A stretch of 64,000 bases of DNA from an uncultured OCS116 cluster bacterium (GCA_902633855.1 CACPHU010000005.1:1-64000); one strand, 5' to 3'. Counted from the stretch's first letter, positions 17,170 to 26,949 are shown. Made by a program: numbers and translations. Notes: generated from the sequence alone by a model not told the origin.

Positions 17170-18771
17170 CTAACCCAATAGGGCTGAAGAAATTAATTTT
17201 TTTGTATACTCATTTTTAGGCTTATTAAATATATTTTCTGTATAATCCATCTCAATAATTTCACCTGAGTTTAAAACCATCACTCTATCCGAAATATATC
17301 TTATGACACGAAGATCATGGCTTATAAAAATATATGAAGTATTAAATTTATCTTGTAATTTTTTGAGCAAATTTAGTATTTGCAGCTGAACAGTTGCATC
17401 CAAGGAACTCGTTGGCTCATCTAAAACAAGTAATTTTGGCCTTAATATAATCGCTCTTGCTATTGCAATTCTCTGTCGCTGACCACCAGAGAACTCATGC
17501 GGGTATCTATTCAATTGGTCAGGTTCCAGGCCAACATCCTGGAGTATTTCGAGAACCCTCTCCTTTCTGCTATTTGCATCTAACTCAATTTTTTGCGCAA
17601 TCAATCCTTCTTCAATTATCTGCTCTACTGTCAATCTTGGTGATAGTGATCCGAAAGGGTCTTGAAATACAATCTGTAAATCCTTTCTAATTCTTTTAAG
17701 GGCTTTGAAGGATTTTTTTGCAAGATCATCCCCCATAAAGATAATACTGCCATCAGATTTTATAAGTCTTAAAATTGATAATCCAATAGTTGTTTTACCT
17801 GAACCTGACTCACCAACTAAACCAATTGTTTCCCCTAAGTTAATTGATAAATTGATATTACTAACAACTTTATTGACTCTTTTCTTACGAAATAATTTAT
17901 TCTGTTCATACTGAGCGCTAAGTGAGTTAAGTTTCAATATCTCGAGTGACTTATTTCTTTTTTCTCTCTTTCCAACAAGATTTCTGGCATTGACCAACCT
18001 CTTAGTGTAGGCGTCTCTCGGCTCATTAAATATACTATCCGTTGAACCCTCTTCAACTAAACATCCATTTTGCATTACATAGACATAATCCGTGAAATTT
18101 TTTACTATACTTAAGTCATGCGTTATAAATAATATAGTTAGGTCTAATTCACGCTGAAGTGTTTTCAATAACTTTAGTATTTCATATTGTACAGTAACAT
18201 CAAGTGCGGTTGTTGGCTCATCTGCAATGAGAAGTTTAGGATTATTTGCGAGGGCCATTGCAATCATAACTCTTTGCCTCTCACCACCAGATAACTGATG
18301 TGGATATCTTGTGAGTTTTTTCTCTGGTTCATTAATCCTCACTTTATGCATTAAATCGATAACTGTGCCCCGAATGTCCTGGGATTTTTTTATCTTATGC
18401 AATATTAGAGCTTCGCTGATTTGTTTTTCAACTGTATGTAATGGGTTCAATGAGCTAAGCGGTTCTTGAAAAATCATAGATATTTCATTTCCCCTAATTG
18501 CATTCAATTCTCTTTTATCTATTTTTAGTATATCTCTACCTGAAAAAATAATCTGACTTTCATCTGAAATAACGGATGTATTTGGGTTGAGCTTTAGTAT
18601 TGATAATGCAGTAAGAGTTTTACCAGAACCTGACTCACCGACAATAGAAATTGTTTTACCTTTAGGGATTGATATATTTAAATTCTGAATCCCAAACACT
18701 CCATCACCACTAGCAGGAAAGTTGAGCGCGAAATTTATTATTTGCAGTACATTTTTATTACTCGCAATCAT
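17170..18771 (-). CDS. yejF: Peptide ABC transporter, double ATPase (YejF type)
   Basis: About 533 residues with two complete ABC domains in one chain. Domain 1 has Walker A GESGSGKT, signature LSGGERQR and Walker B LLIADEP; domain 2 repeats GESGSGKT, FSGGQRQR and LLVLDEP. This duplicated form is typical of YejF, which powers oligopeptide (and microcin C) uptake. The track start at 18807 overlaps yejE; ATG 18771, one base after the yejE stop, is preferred. Last gene of the yejABEF operon; it ends head-on against the NlpC/P60 gene with no gap. Confidence 0.93.
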   Translation of the reverse strand: MIASNKNVLQIINFALNFPASGDGVFGIQNLNISIPKGKTISIVGESGSGKTLTALSILKLNPNTSVISDESQIIFSGRDILKIDKRELNAIRGNEISMIFQEPLSSLNPLHTVEKQISEALILHKIKKSQDIRGTVIDLMHKVRINEPEKKLTRYPHQLSGGERQRVMIAMALANNPKLLIADEPTTALDVTVQYEILKLLKTLQRELDLTILFITHDLSIVKNFTDYVYVMQNGCLVEEGSTDSIFNEPRDAYTKRLVNARNLVGKREKRNKSLEILKLNSLSAQYEQNKLFRKKRVNKVVSNINLSINLGETIGLVGESGSGKTTIGLSILRLIKSDGSIIFMGDDLAKKSFKALKRIRKDLQIVFQDPFGSLSPRLTVEQIIEEGLIAQKIELDANSRKERVLEILQDVGLEPDQLNRYPHEFSGGQRQRIAIARAIILRPKLLVLDEPTSSLDATVQLQILNLLKKLQDKFNTSYIFISHDLRVIRYISDRVMVLNSGEIIEMDYTENIFNKPKNEYTKKLISSALLG

Positions 18772-18772
18772 G

Positions 18773-19885
18773 TCAATCAATAAATACCTTTCTCGGATCA
18801 AAGGCATCTCTTACACCTTCACCGATAAAAATCAATAAACTTAACAGGACGGCAATACCGAAGAAGCTTGTCAAACCTAGCCATGGTGCATGAATATTGT
18901 TTTTACCTTGCGATAGGAGCTCTCCGAGTGATGCTGATCCAGGAGGTAGGCCAAAACCCAGAAAGTCGAGTGACGTAAGAGTGACAATTGATCCATTTAA
19001 TATGAACGGTAAGAATGTTAAAGTCGCAACCATTGCATTTGGAAGAAGGTGCTTGAACATGATTTTGATATTTGACACCCCTAATGCTTTTGCAGCTAAT
19101 ACATATTCAAAATTTCTTGCTCTCAAAAATTCTGCTCTTACCACCCCAACTAAACTAACCCATGAAAAAAGTAATAAAATCAATAAAAGAAGCCAGAAGG
19201 ACGGTGTTATGACAGCAGATATTATTATGAGCAGATACAATGATGGAATTGAATTCCATATTTCGATTAATCTCTGTGAAAACAGATCGGTTAGACCACC
19301 AAAAAAACCTTGTAATGCACCAACAATTATCCCGATACACGATGATAAAATAGTTAAAATTAAACCAAATATAACAGAAATACGAAAACCATACACTAAT
19401 CTTGCCAAAACATCCCTACCTTGATCATCGGTGCCAAGCCAATTCCAATTCCAAATACTGCAATTTTTATCATCGATGCCGCCCGGATAATTCTGACATC
19501 GGATTTCCCTCTCGATTAAAAAAGATGGTGGCGAAGGGGCTGGAGATGGAATCTCATAATTGATTGTTTGGTAATTATAGCGAACTAAAGGCCACAAAAT
19601 CCATCCATTCGCTTCAATCTCATCTGAAATAAATGGGTCCCTGTAGTCAGTTACCGCCAGAAATCCGCCAAATTTTTCCTCGGGATAATCGATAATAATA
19701 GGCATAAGTAGTTCACCCTTATAATAGGCGATTACAGGCTTATCATTAATTAAAAACTCAGAAAATAATGATACTAGGAAAAGAAAAAAGAAAATCCTCA
19801 ATGATATGAAAGCACGTCTATTTTTTTTAAAATTATTCAGCCTTCTTCTTGTTACTGGGGTAATATTTTTATATCGGTTCCACAT
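18773..19885 (-). CDS. yejE: Peptide ABC transporter permease YejE
   Basis: A 370-residue inner-membrane permease. One N-terminal transmembrane segment is followed by a roughly 100-residue periplasmic insert, characteristic of YejE, then the GTDDQGRDVLARLVYG motif of OppC-like permeases and about five further membrane segments. The EAA-type coupling loop is ARNFEYVLAAKALGVSNIKIMFKHLLPNA, which contacts the ATPase. It lies 24 bases after yejB and one base before yejF. Confidence 0.93.
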   Translation of the reverse strand: MWNRYKNITPVTRRRLNNFKKNRRAFISLRIFFFLFLVSLFSEFLINDKPVIAYYKGELLMPIIIDYPEEKFGGFLAVTDYRDPFISDEIEANGWILWPLVRYNYQTINYEIPSPAPSPPSFLIEREIRCQNYPGGIDDKNCSIWNWNWLGTDDQGRDVLARLVYGFRISVIFGLILTILSSCIGIIVGALQGFFGGLTDLFSQRLIEIWNSIPSLYLLIIISAVITPSFWLLLLILLLFSWVSLVGVVRAEFLRARNFEYVLAAKALGVSNIKIMFKHLLPNAMVATLTFLPFILNGSIVTLTSLDFLGFGLPPGSASLGELLSQGKNNIHAPWLGLTSFFGIAVLLSLLIFIGEGVRDAFDPRKVFID

Positions 19886-19909
19886 TTATATATATCTGTA
19901 TTGCCTCGA

Positions 19910-21007
19910 CTATAATTCTCTCGTTTCAAAATCAATCCTTGGGTCAATCCAATGATACAAAAGGTCAGAGATTAGATTTATCAGTAAACCAATAAATGAA
20001 AAAATATACAGTGTCGCAAAGACTACTGCATAGTCCCTATTTATAATTGATTCAAAACTTAATAAACCAAGTCCATCTAATGAGAAAATTGTCTCGATTA
20101 GCAGTGAACCGGTAAAAAATGCTGAAATAAATGCGGCGGGAAAGCCAGATATTATGATTAGCATTGCATTACGAAAAACGTGCCTTTTTAGAACTTGATT
20201 ATCAGTCAAACCTTTTGACTTTGCTGTCAGAACATATTGCTTTCCAATTTCATCTAAAAATGAGTTTTTTGTCAATAAGGTGGTGGTCGCGAACGCTGCA
20301 AGTACCATTGAAAGAAGTGGCAGTGTTATGTGCCAAATGTAATCAATTATTTTTTCAAATAGGCTCAAATCGTGGAAGTTATCTGATGTTAAGCCTCTCA
20401 ATGGAAACCAATCGAGATAACTCCCGCCTGCAAAAAATATTATCAAAAATATTGCTATCAAAAAACCCGGTAAAGCATAGCTAACGACAATAATCGTTGA
20501 GGTCCAAAGATCAAACTTTGTGCCATCTCTAATTGCTTTCATCATTCCAAGTGGAATAGAAATTAGATAAGATATAAGCGTCATCCAGAGCCCTAGAGAT
20601 ATTGACACTGGCAGTTTTTCCTTGACGAGATCTATGACTTTTATATCGCGATAATAACTCTCACCAAAATCAAACGTCATATAATTGATTATCATATGAT
20701 AGAATCTCTCAATTGGAGGTTTATCAAAACCAAATTGTTTTTCGAGCTCTAAAATAAAGTCCTGATCCAAGCCCTGACTACCCCGATATTTACTATTTGT
20801 ATCCGAATTTTGAATACCTTGGCTGAAATCCCCACTGTAACCTCCAGAAATTCTTGATAAGGCTGAGCTATCAGTTCCCTCAATTTGGGCAATTATCCTT
20901 TCAATTGGTCCGCCAGGAGCGAACTGGATAATTAAAAAGCTTATTGCCATTATGCCAAATAGGGTTGGTATTATTAGGAGTAGTCGTTTGATTGTGTATG
21001 CAAGCAT
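19910..21007 (-). CDS. yejB: Peptide ABC transporter permease YejB
   Basis: A 365-residue permease. The start MLAYTIKRLLLIIPTLFGIMAISFLI is the typical DppB/YejB first membrane segment, and FAPGGPIERI follows. An extended periplasmic stretch (about residues 30-100) separates it from the remaining five segments. The coupling loop TAKSKGLTDNQVLKRHVFRNA is clear. It pairs with YejE to form the membrane channel of the transporter, 31 bases downstream of the binding-protein gene. Confidence 0.93.
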   Translation of the reverse strand: MLAYTIKRLLLIIPTLFGIMAISFLIIQFAPGGPIERIIAQIEGTDSSALSRISGGYSGDFSQGIQNSDTNSKYRGSQGLDQDFILELEKQFGFDKPPIERFYHMIINYMTFDFGESYYRDIKVIDLVKEKLPVSISLGLWMTLISYLISIPLGMMKAIRDGTKFDLWTSTIIVVSYALPGFLIAIFLIIFFAGGSYLDWFPLRGLTSDNFHDLSLFEKIIDYIWHITLPLLSMVLAAFATTTLLTKNSFLDEIGKQYVLTAKSKGLTDNQVLKRHVFRNAMLIIISGFPAAFISAFFTGSLLIETIFSLDGLGLLSFESIINRDYAVVFATLYIFSFIGLLINLISDLLYHWIDPRIDFETREL

Positions 21008-21038
21008 AATAACTGATCAATATTTTGGTATATGCGGT

Positions 21039-22856
21039 TTATTTACTCCACCAAGTAAATAAGTTTACATTGTAGTCAGGTAGATTATCAGAATATTCAA
21101 ATTTATTCCATCTTGCTACTCTCAACCCTTCTGAATAGTAGTGAGGGACAACAAAATAGTTCCATTTTAATACTCTATCCAATGCTTTTGTTGTTGATAT
21201 AAGCTCAGCCCTTGTATCTGCAAAGATAATTCCATCAATAAGCAAATCAATCGCTTCATCTTTTATACCAATTATATTTCGACTACCTTCAGAGTCAGCG
21301 GCCTCCGAGCCCCAATAGTCTCTCTGCTCATTACCAGGCGATAGACTTTGCGGAAAAGTTGCAACTACAATATCAAAGTCAAACTGATCCATCCTTAATT
21401 GATATTGCGCAGTGTCTACCAATCTTATGCTGACTTCAATACCAATAGATCTCAGGTTAGTTTGGAATTGCGTTATAATTCTTTCCATGTCCGGTTGCGA
21501 TATGAGAAACTCAATAACAAAGGGTTTATTTGTATTTTTGTCAATTAGTTTGCCATCAACAATTGTATAGCCTGCATCCATTAATAGCGTCTGAGCCTCT
21601 CTCAGATTTCTTCTCATGTTTTGTGGACTTCCACCAATAGGATTCTCATAAACCTCATTAAAAACTACATCCGGAATCAAATTACTTATTTCTAACAATA
21701 TCTCATACTCTTGCCCGTCAGGCAGAGATGTAGACTCCAACTCAGAATTATCAAAAAAGCTATCGATTCTCTGATATTGATTATAGAATAAGTTTGAGTT
21801 CAGCCATTCGAAATCGAATGCTAGATTAAGAGCTTTTCTTACGGCTAAATCTTGAAACTTGGGCTTTCTGAGATTCATTACAAATGCTTGCATACCCTGA
21901 ACATTTTTAAGTTTAAAAAGCTCAAGTTTTACATCTCCGCTATCCCTTGCAGAAAAATCATAACCGGTGGCCCATCTCTTTGATGAATTTTCAAAAATAA
22001 TATCTATCTCTTTTGCCTTAAATGCCTCTAACTGCACTTGGCGATCCCTGAAGTATTCAAAAACAATAGTATCAAAATTATTGAATCCTTTATTTACTGG
22101 TAAATCTTCCCCCCAGTAATCTTTGACCCTTTCGTATACTACCTTTTTATTGACTTGAACCTCTGCATATTTATATGGCCCTGAACCTAATGGAAAATCC
22201 AGTATTGTCTCACTAAAATCCTTTGTTTGGTCACTCCAAAAATGTTTGGGTAATATTGGAAATTGGCCTGTAATTAATGGCAGCTCTCTATTGCCTGATT
22301 GGTCAAATTTAAACTCAATTGTTTTTTCGTTTATGATATTTATTTCACTGACATTACTGTAGTAATATTGATAATTTGGATTATATTCCTTCAGGGTTTC
22401 AAGTGACCATTTAACATCATCTGCTGTTATTTTTTTTCCGTCATGCCATCTTGCATTATCTCTTAATTTATAAATTACATACGAAAAGTCGGCGGGGTGG
22501 TATATAGCCTCTGCTAACAACCCATAATAGGAGAAAGGTTCGTCGTCTGAATTTTTAAGCAAGCTATCGTATATGAAATAGCTGCCCATTGCGGGCACAC
22601 CTTTTAGATTAAAAGGGTTAAGTGTATCAAATGACCCAATTGCTGGCTGCGTAAGGCTTCCGCGCTTTGGAGCTGTTGGATTGACGTAATCAAAATGGGT
22701 AAAATTACTTGAATATTTTAATTCATCCCCAAGGGTTAAAGCATATTCCCATGGTATATCATCTAAGTCTCGGTACTCTTCCGAAGCTATATAATTAGTT
22801 GTTCCAAATAAAAAAAATACAATCAGAGGAAGTATTTTGATTTTTCTAATAGGCAT
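21039..22856 (-). CDS. yejA: Peptide ABC transporter substrate-binding protein (YejA type)
   Basis: A 605-residue periplasmic binding protein of the SBP_bac_5 (cluster C) family. It has a Sec signal (KIKILPLIVFFLFGTTNYIASEE), then features of the family: GSFDTLNPFNLKG, the domain II region DNARWHDGKKITADDVKWSLE, and LNLAFDFEWLN later. Its length fits YejA-like proteins. First gene of yejABEF, so the set probably imports oligopeptides, or recycles cell-wall peptides as found for some Yej systems. Confidence 0.92.
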   Translation of the reverse strand: MPIRKIKILPLIVFFLFGTTNYIASEEYRDLDDIPWEYALTLGDELKYSSNFTHFDYVNPTAPKRGSLTQPAIGSFDTLNPFNLKGVPAMGSYFIYDSLLKNSDDEPFSYYGLLAEAIYHPADFSYVIYKLRDNARWHDGKKITADDVKWSLETLKEYNPNYQYYYSNVSEINIINEKTIEFKFDQSGNRELPLITGQFPILPKHFWSDQTKDFSETILDFPLGSGPYKYAEVQVNKKVVYERVKDYWGEDLPVNKGFNNFDTIVFEYFRDRQVQLEAFKAKEIDIIFENSSKRWATGYDFSARDSGDVKLELFKLKNVQGMQAFVMNLRKPKFQDLAVRKALNLAFDFEWLNSNLFYNQYQRIDSFFDNSELESTSLPDGQEYEILLEISNLIPDVVFNEVYENPIGGSPQNMRRNLREAQTLLMDAGYTIVDGKLIDKNTNKPFVIEFLISQPDMERIITQFQTNLRSIGIEVSIRLVDTAQYQLRMDQFDFDIVVATFPQSLSPGNEQRDYWGSEAADSEGSRNIIGIKDEAIDLLIDGIIFADTRAELISTTKALDRVLKWNYFVVPHYYSEGLRVARWNKFEYSDNLPDYNVNLFTWWSK

Positions 22857-22921
22857 AATAAAAATATAATTTAATAACGGATGAAAGTCTAATTGAAAGA
22901 TTATATCTTCCTTCCCAACGT

Positions 22922-23470
22922 TTACTCTATTGTTGATTCTGAGTCAGGCGAAATATCGTGTAAATAAACAATAAGGTCAGCTCGGTCTTTCGGCTTTCTT
23001 ATACCAGCATAACCCATAATAGTTCCTGGTAACCATTTTTTTGGATTTTCAAGGAAGTGAAAGAGGTTTTCAAATGTCCAACTCTCATTATTGGCACCTC
23101 TTTCATTTATGGCGTTGGAATATGCAAAACCATCCATTATACCCATTTGCCGATCGACTATATTGTAGAGATTGGGCCCAATTTTATTTGCTGATCCAGC
23201 TTCGAAATTATGGCAAGATACACATTTTTTTGCTACTTTTTGACCATTCTCAAGGCTCGCCATAACAAGTAATTCCATAACATCTACTTCAACTACCTCT
23301 GGCGTGACATCTGCAACAGGCATATCCATATCTGGAACATCAACTACATATGCCTGCTGTTCAAGTTCAGGTTCAGAATATAGGAAGTCTGTTACGATGG
23401 TTAAGACTAGAATGAATAGGGCGGTCGCACAAATTGCACCAAAAATTTTATTAATTTCAAAACTATCCAT
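22922..23470 (-). CDS. Membrane-anchored c-type cytochrome (CycM-like)
   Basis: A 182-residue protein: an N-terminal anchor (ICATALFILVLTIVTDFLY), an acidic/proline linker of about 40 residues, and a class I cytochrome c domain. Heme attachment is CVSCH, and a Met axial ligand is likely in WLPGTIMGYAGI. It resembles the membrane-bound c552/CycM proteins that carry electrons from the bc1 complex to cytochrome oxidase. Heme attachment would need the Ccm system encoded at 60-63 kb. It is divergent from kdsB, an arrangement known in related bacteria. Confidence 0.9.
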   Translation of the reverse strand: MDSFEINKIFGAICATALFILVLTIVTDFLYSEPELEQQAYVVDVPDMDMPVADVTPEVVEVDVMELLVMASLENGQKVAKKCVSCHNFEAGSANKIGPNLYNIVDRQMGIMDGFAYSNAINERGANNESWTFENLFHFLENPKKWLPGTIMGYAGIRKPKDRADLIVYLHDISPDSESTIE

Positions 23471-23591
23471 GTTGTATCAGTCCAAGTTCTTTTCTTATAA
23501 TATAAATGGATTTGTAAAACCACAAAAAAATTTACTAATATTCAATAATTCTAATATTTAATTATATATATTTTTAATTAAAATATTCCAG

Positions 23592-24338
23592 ATGAATAAT
23601 AGTGATAAAACCATAATACTAATACCTGCGAGAATAGGCTCAACAAGGCTGCCCAAGAAGCCACTACTTAAAATAGATGGCAAAGAAATGGTTCTTAAAG
23701 TTTGGGAAAACGCCCAGATGTCCAATGCAGATTTAGTTATGGTTGCAACAGACTCGATTGAGATCGCTGAGGTCCTCAAAAAAAATAATGCGAAATATTT
23801 TATAACTCAAAACACACACATAAGTGGAACTGATAGAATTCATGAAGCGCTAGAAGCCATAGATCCTGAGAAAAATTATAAATACGTGGTCAATTTACAA
23901 GGTGATATCCCTAATATCAAGTCGAGTATTATTGATAAAGGGTTAGAAAAGATAAAGAGTACAGATGCTGATATTCTAACTTATGCTAGAAAAATAGAAA
24001 ATCAGAAAGATATTCTAAATCCAAATATTGTTAAAATCGCAACAAATGTAAAAGATAGAAATAACATCGAAGCGATTTATTTTTCAAGATCCCCGATACC
24101 ACATGGCGCCAAAGTTTATCTTGAACATATTGGTGTATATATTTATAAAAGAGAAGCACTTGATAAATTTACCTCCATAGAGCAATCCACCCTTGAAAAG
24201 GAAGAGCGGTTAGAACAACTTCGTGCAATACAAAATTCACTAAAGATAAATTTAATTATAATTGATGACAAAATCATTAGCATTGACACGTTAGATGATG
24301 TAGAAAGATTAATGGAAGCCCAAAAAGGTCAGGATTAG
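23592..24338 (+). CDS. kdsB: 3-deoxy-manno-octulosonate cytidylyltransferase
   Basis: A 248-residue cytoplasmic enzyme that activates Kdo as CMP-Kdo for lipopolysaccharide synthesis. Motifs are the CTP-binding IPARIGSTRLPKKPL, VMVATDS, NLQGDIPNI (where the family has NxQGDEP; the usual Glu is replaced by Ile), YFSRSPIPHG, and HIGVYIYKREALDKF. It indicates a Gram-negative outer membrane with Kdo-containing LPS. Two bases separate it from pheA, so they are co-transcribed. The Glu change is minor but visible. Confidence 0.93.
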   Translation: MNNSDKTIILIPARIGSTRLPKKPLLKIDGKEMVLKVWENAQMSNADLVMVATDSIEIAEVLKKNNAKYFITQNTHISGTDRIHEALEAIDPEKNYKYVVNLQGDIPNIKSSIIDKGLEKIKSTDADILTYARKIENQKDILNPNIVKIATNVKDRNNIEAIYFSRSPIPHGAKVYLEHIGVYIYKREALDKFTSIEQSTLEKEERLEQLRAIQNSLKINLIIIDDKIISIDTLDDVERLMEAQKGQD

Positions 24339-24340
24339 AT

Positions 24341-25204
24341 ATGAGCAATAAGATAGTTTTCCAGGGAGAAATGGGAGCATATTCACATATAGCATGTGTA
24401 AAAAAATATCCAAGTATGACAGCTGTCCCAGCTGCAACTTTTGAAGATGCTTTTGCCCAGGTGAAGACCAAAAAAGTAGATTATGCGATGATACCCATTG
24501 AGAATTCGCTGGCTGGACGCGTGGCAGATATACATCATCTCCTACCCACATCGGACCTGTATATTATCGATGAATTTTTTCTTCCGATTGAACACCAATT
24601 AATTGGAGTTCATGAAGCAGATGAGAAGACCATTAAAAATGTAATGAGCCACAGACATGCGCTTGGTCAGTGCAGAAATATCATTAATGAACTAAAGTTA
24701 AACCAAATAGTTGGGGCTGATACAGCAGGTTCCGCAAAAATTATTTCAGAAACTAATGACAAGACAACTGCGGTCTTAGCAAGCGAATTGGCTGCGGAAT
24801 ACTATGACTTAAAAATAATTAGAAAAAATGTTGAGGACGAAAATCATAACACCACAAGATTTATAATTCTATCCCATGAACCAGATGATGCTGAGCCTGA
24901 CGGGAAACCAACCATCACAAGTATTGTTTTCCGTGTGAGGAATGTCCCAGCAGCGTTATATAAAGCAATGGGTGGCTTTGCAACAAATAGCGTAAATTTA
25001 ACAAAGTTAGAGTCCTACATTATTGGTGGTAGCTTTTCTGCTGCCCAATTTTATGTAGATATTGAAGGTCATCCTCATGATGATAATGTCAGGTTAGCGC
25101 TAGAAGAGCTAGATTTCTTTTCTAGTGAACTCAAAATACTTGGTGTATATCATGCGAGTGGAATGAGATCAAAAACTGAGAGTAATGATCATTATCTTAA
25201 ATAA
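24341..25204 (+). CDS. pheA: Prephenate dehydratase
   Basis: A 287-residue stand-alone dehydratase (no chorismate mutase domain), converting prephenate to phenylpyruvate. N-terminal catalytic domain: QGEMGAYSHIACVKKYP, MIPIENSLAGRVADIHHLL, and the TRF signature in NTTRFIIL. A C-terminal ACT domain (about residue 195 on) with LTKLESYIIGG would bind phenylalanine for feedback inhibition. It follows kdsB in an operon, and the SRP RNA gene lies 76 bases downstream. Confidence 0.95.
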   Translation: MSNKIVFQGEMGAYSHIACVKKYPSMTAVPAATFEDAFAQVKTKKVDYAMIPIENSLAGRVADIHHLLPTSDLYIIDEFFLPIEHQLIGVHEADEKTIKNVMSHRHALGQCRNIINELKLNQIVGADTAGSAKIISETNDKTTAVLASELAAEYYDLKIIRKNVEDENHNTTRFIILSHEPDDAEPDGKPTITSIVFRVRNVPAALYKAMGGFATNSVNLTKLESYIIGGSFSAAQFYVDIEGHPHDDNVRLALEELDFFSSELKILGVYHASGMRSKTESNDHYLK

Positions 25205-25246
25205 TGGTCTACCTACAAATATCTATTAAATAACAATAAGTATTTA

Positions 25247-25275
25247 TACCAATATCGAATATGATTTGTTATACT
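25247..25275 (+). promoter_or_regulatory. ffs: Probable promoter of the SRP RNA gene
   Basis: TATACT at 25270-25275 stands five bases before the inferred RNA start, a good -10. The -35 (TACCAA at 25247, 17-base spacer) is poor. Inferred from position; the RNA could also be processed from a pheA transcript. Confidence 0.4.
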
Positions 25276-25280
25276 CTCAT

Positions 25281-25379
25281 GTGAGAAGTTAGTGCTGGAC
25301 GCAATTATCGCCAATCGGGTCAGGTCCGGAAGGAAGCAGCCACAACGATTTTTTTGCGGGTCATTGGCTAACTTCTCAC
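25281..25379 (+). ncRNA. ffs: Signal recognition particle 4.5S-type RNA
   Basis: A hairpin RNA of about 99 bases. The ends GTGAGAAGTTAG and CTAACTTCTCAC pair over 12 bases, and the apical domain holds the Ffh-binding consensus GGTCAGGTCCGGAAGGAAGC at 25318-25337. It is the short bacterial form without an Alu domain. It scaffolds Ffh for co-translational targeting of membrane proteins. Location directly before dnaX is shared with many alphaproteobacteria. Confidence 0.96.
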
Positions 25380-25407
25380 AAATTGCTGGATTAGTGAGAG
25401 TAATAAT

Positions 25408-26949
25408 TTGTCTGAAAATACCAACTACAGAATACTCGCGAGAAAATATAGACCGACTTCATTTGATGAGCTTGTTGGGCAAAACAACATAGTTGATACT
25501 ATAAGTAACTCCATTCGATCAGGTAGGCTGTCTCAAGCTTACCTATTCACTGGCATAAGAGGCGTAGGTAAAACAACAACTGCAAGAATTCTTGCACGAA
25601 CAATAAATTATACATTAGATAATGCTGAGTATACCCCTTTGATCAAAATTGAAAAAAAAGGATTAAACTGCGATGCAATCATGGAGTCACGTCATCCTGA
25701 CGTATTCGAAATGGATGCTGCATCTAATACCGGAATTGATCATATTCGGGAAATTATTAGTTTCGCTCAAACAAAACCTACAATGGCAAAATTTAAAATC
25801 TTTATCATTGATGAAGTGCATATGTTATCAAAACAGGCCTTTAATGGGTTACTCAAGATACTGGAGGAGCCACCAGAGCATGTAGTTTTTATATTTGCAA
25901 CAACTGAAATAGAGAAAATTCCTGTAACCGTATTATCACGATGTCAAAAATTTAATTTAAAAAGAATAGATAACGATGTCATGTCTGAATATTTAAAAAA
26001 GGTAACCAAAGAAGAAAATGTCGTAATTAACGATGAGAGTATTCAGCTAATATGCAATGCATCAGAGGGATCAATGCGAGATGCCTTATCAGTTCTAGAC
26101 CAAGCCATATCGCTCTGTGAGGGAAATATATCTGAAGAAAAATTATCTGAAATGTTAAATCTCAATAATATAAATTTCATCATAGATCTTTTTGAAAAAC
26201 TGATACTAAGTCAGGTAGCACAGATTCCAGAAAAAATTAATGAAATTTATCAAAATGGATTTGAGTCGATGTCTGTAATTCGAGATCTATCAAAAATTAC
26301 TCATATAGCCTCACTAATGAAATTAAATATTCCGATACAAAATGATATATTGTCTGGTAAACAGAAGGAAATTTTGGAGAAGTACATTGTGAATACTGAT
26401 ATATCCTCATTGGTGCATATGTGGCAAATGCTTCTAAAGGGATATAATGATGTGAAAAATTCATTTAACCAAAATATAGCTCTAGAGATGTTGTTTATAA
26501 AACTGTGTTACTCAAATCAATTGCCCCCAATTGACAGTCTGATTAGCGATTTAAAAGCAACAGTTCAAAAAGATTCAAAAAAAATACAAAGTATAACATC
26601 TGAGCAAATAGAAGACCTGACTGAGTCCGTCAGTATACCTGAAACATTTGATGAGATAAAATCAATGCTTATTGATAATGATATCAGACTATCAGATGAA
26701 ATAGATAAGCTGGATTTAATTGAATATAAAATTGGGCACATAGAACTCACATCAAATGAGGATTTTGATAATCAGCTAATTAATAATATACAATCAGCAT
26801 TGAGAAACATGACAAAAATGGATTGGACAATTAATATTTCAGGAAATAATCCAAAAAAAGAAAATCAAATTACAATTAGTAGTATTAAAGAACATTTCCC
26901 AGAAGCGGAAGTAGTCAATGAAGATGATAATATACAGAATGGGGGTTGA
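25408..26949 (+). CDS. dnaX: DNA polymerase III subunits gamma/tau
   Basis: A 513-residue clamp-loader ATPase, starting at TTG 25408. The AAA+ domain shows RKYRPTSFDELVGQ, Walker A GIRGVGKTT, Walker B FIIDEVHML, sensor/SRC region LSRCQKF and GSMRDALSVLDQ. The zinc module after Walker A, normally with four Cys, keeps only one (LNCDAIMESRH). Domain III ends near residue 370; the tail (domains IV-V) is shorter and more acidic than in E. coli tau. An A8 tract at Ser390-Lys392 could yield a short gamma form. ybaB and recR follow, the classical order. Confidence 0.94.
   Translation: MSENTNYRILARKYRPTSFDELVGQNNIVDTISNSIRSGRLSQAYLFTGIRGVGKTTTARILARTINYTLDNAEYTPLIKIEKKGLNCDAIMESRHPDVFEMDAASNTGIDHIREIISFAQTKPTMAKFKIFIIDEVHMLSKQAFNGLLKILEEPPEHVVFIFATTEIEKIPVTVLSRCQKFNLKRIDNDVMSEYLKKVTKEENVVINDESIQLICNASEGSMRDALSVLDQAISLCEGNISEEKLSEMLNLNNINFIIDLFEKLILSQVAQIPEKINEIYQNGFESMSVIRDLSKITHIASLMKLNIPIQNDILSGKQKEILEKYIVNTDISSLVHMWQMLLKGYNDVKNSFNQNIALEMLFIKLCYSNQLPPIDSLISDLKATVQKDSKKIQSITSEQIEDLTESVSIPETFDEIKSMLIDNDIRLSDEIDKLDLIEYKIGHIELTSNEDFDNQLINNIQSALRNMTKMDWTINISGNNPKKENQITISSIKEHFPEAEVVNEDDNIQNGG
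26577..26584 (+). other. A8 slippage tract in dnaX
   Basis: Eight A bases read TCA AAA AAA ATA in frame. Gain of one base gives a stop (TGA) eight codons after the tract's Ser; loss of one gives TAA after five. The products would be about 398 and 395 residues and contain domains I-III only, like gamma. Thermus thermophilus makes gamma by transcriptional slippage on a similar A run; here it is inference. Confidence 0.4.

Noticed and set aside
18897-19424. 175-aa plus-strand ORF opposite yejE
   Set aside because: It is antisense to a well-supported permease and its sequence shows only a low-complexity shadow of that gene.
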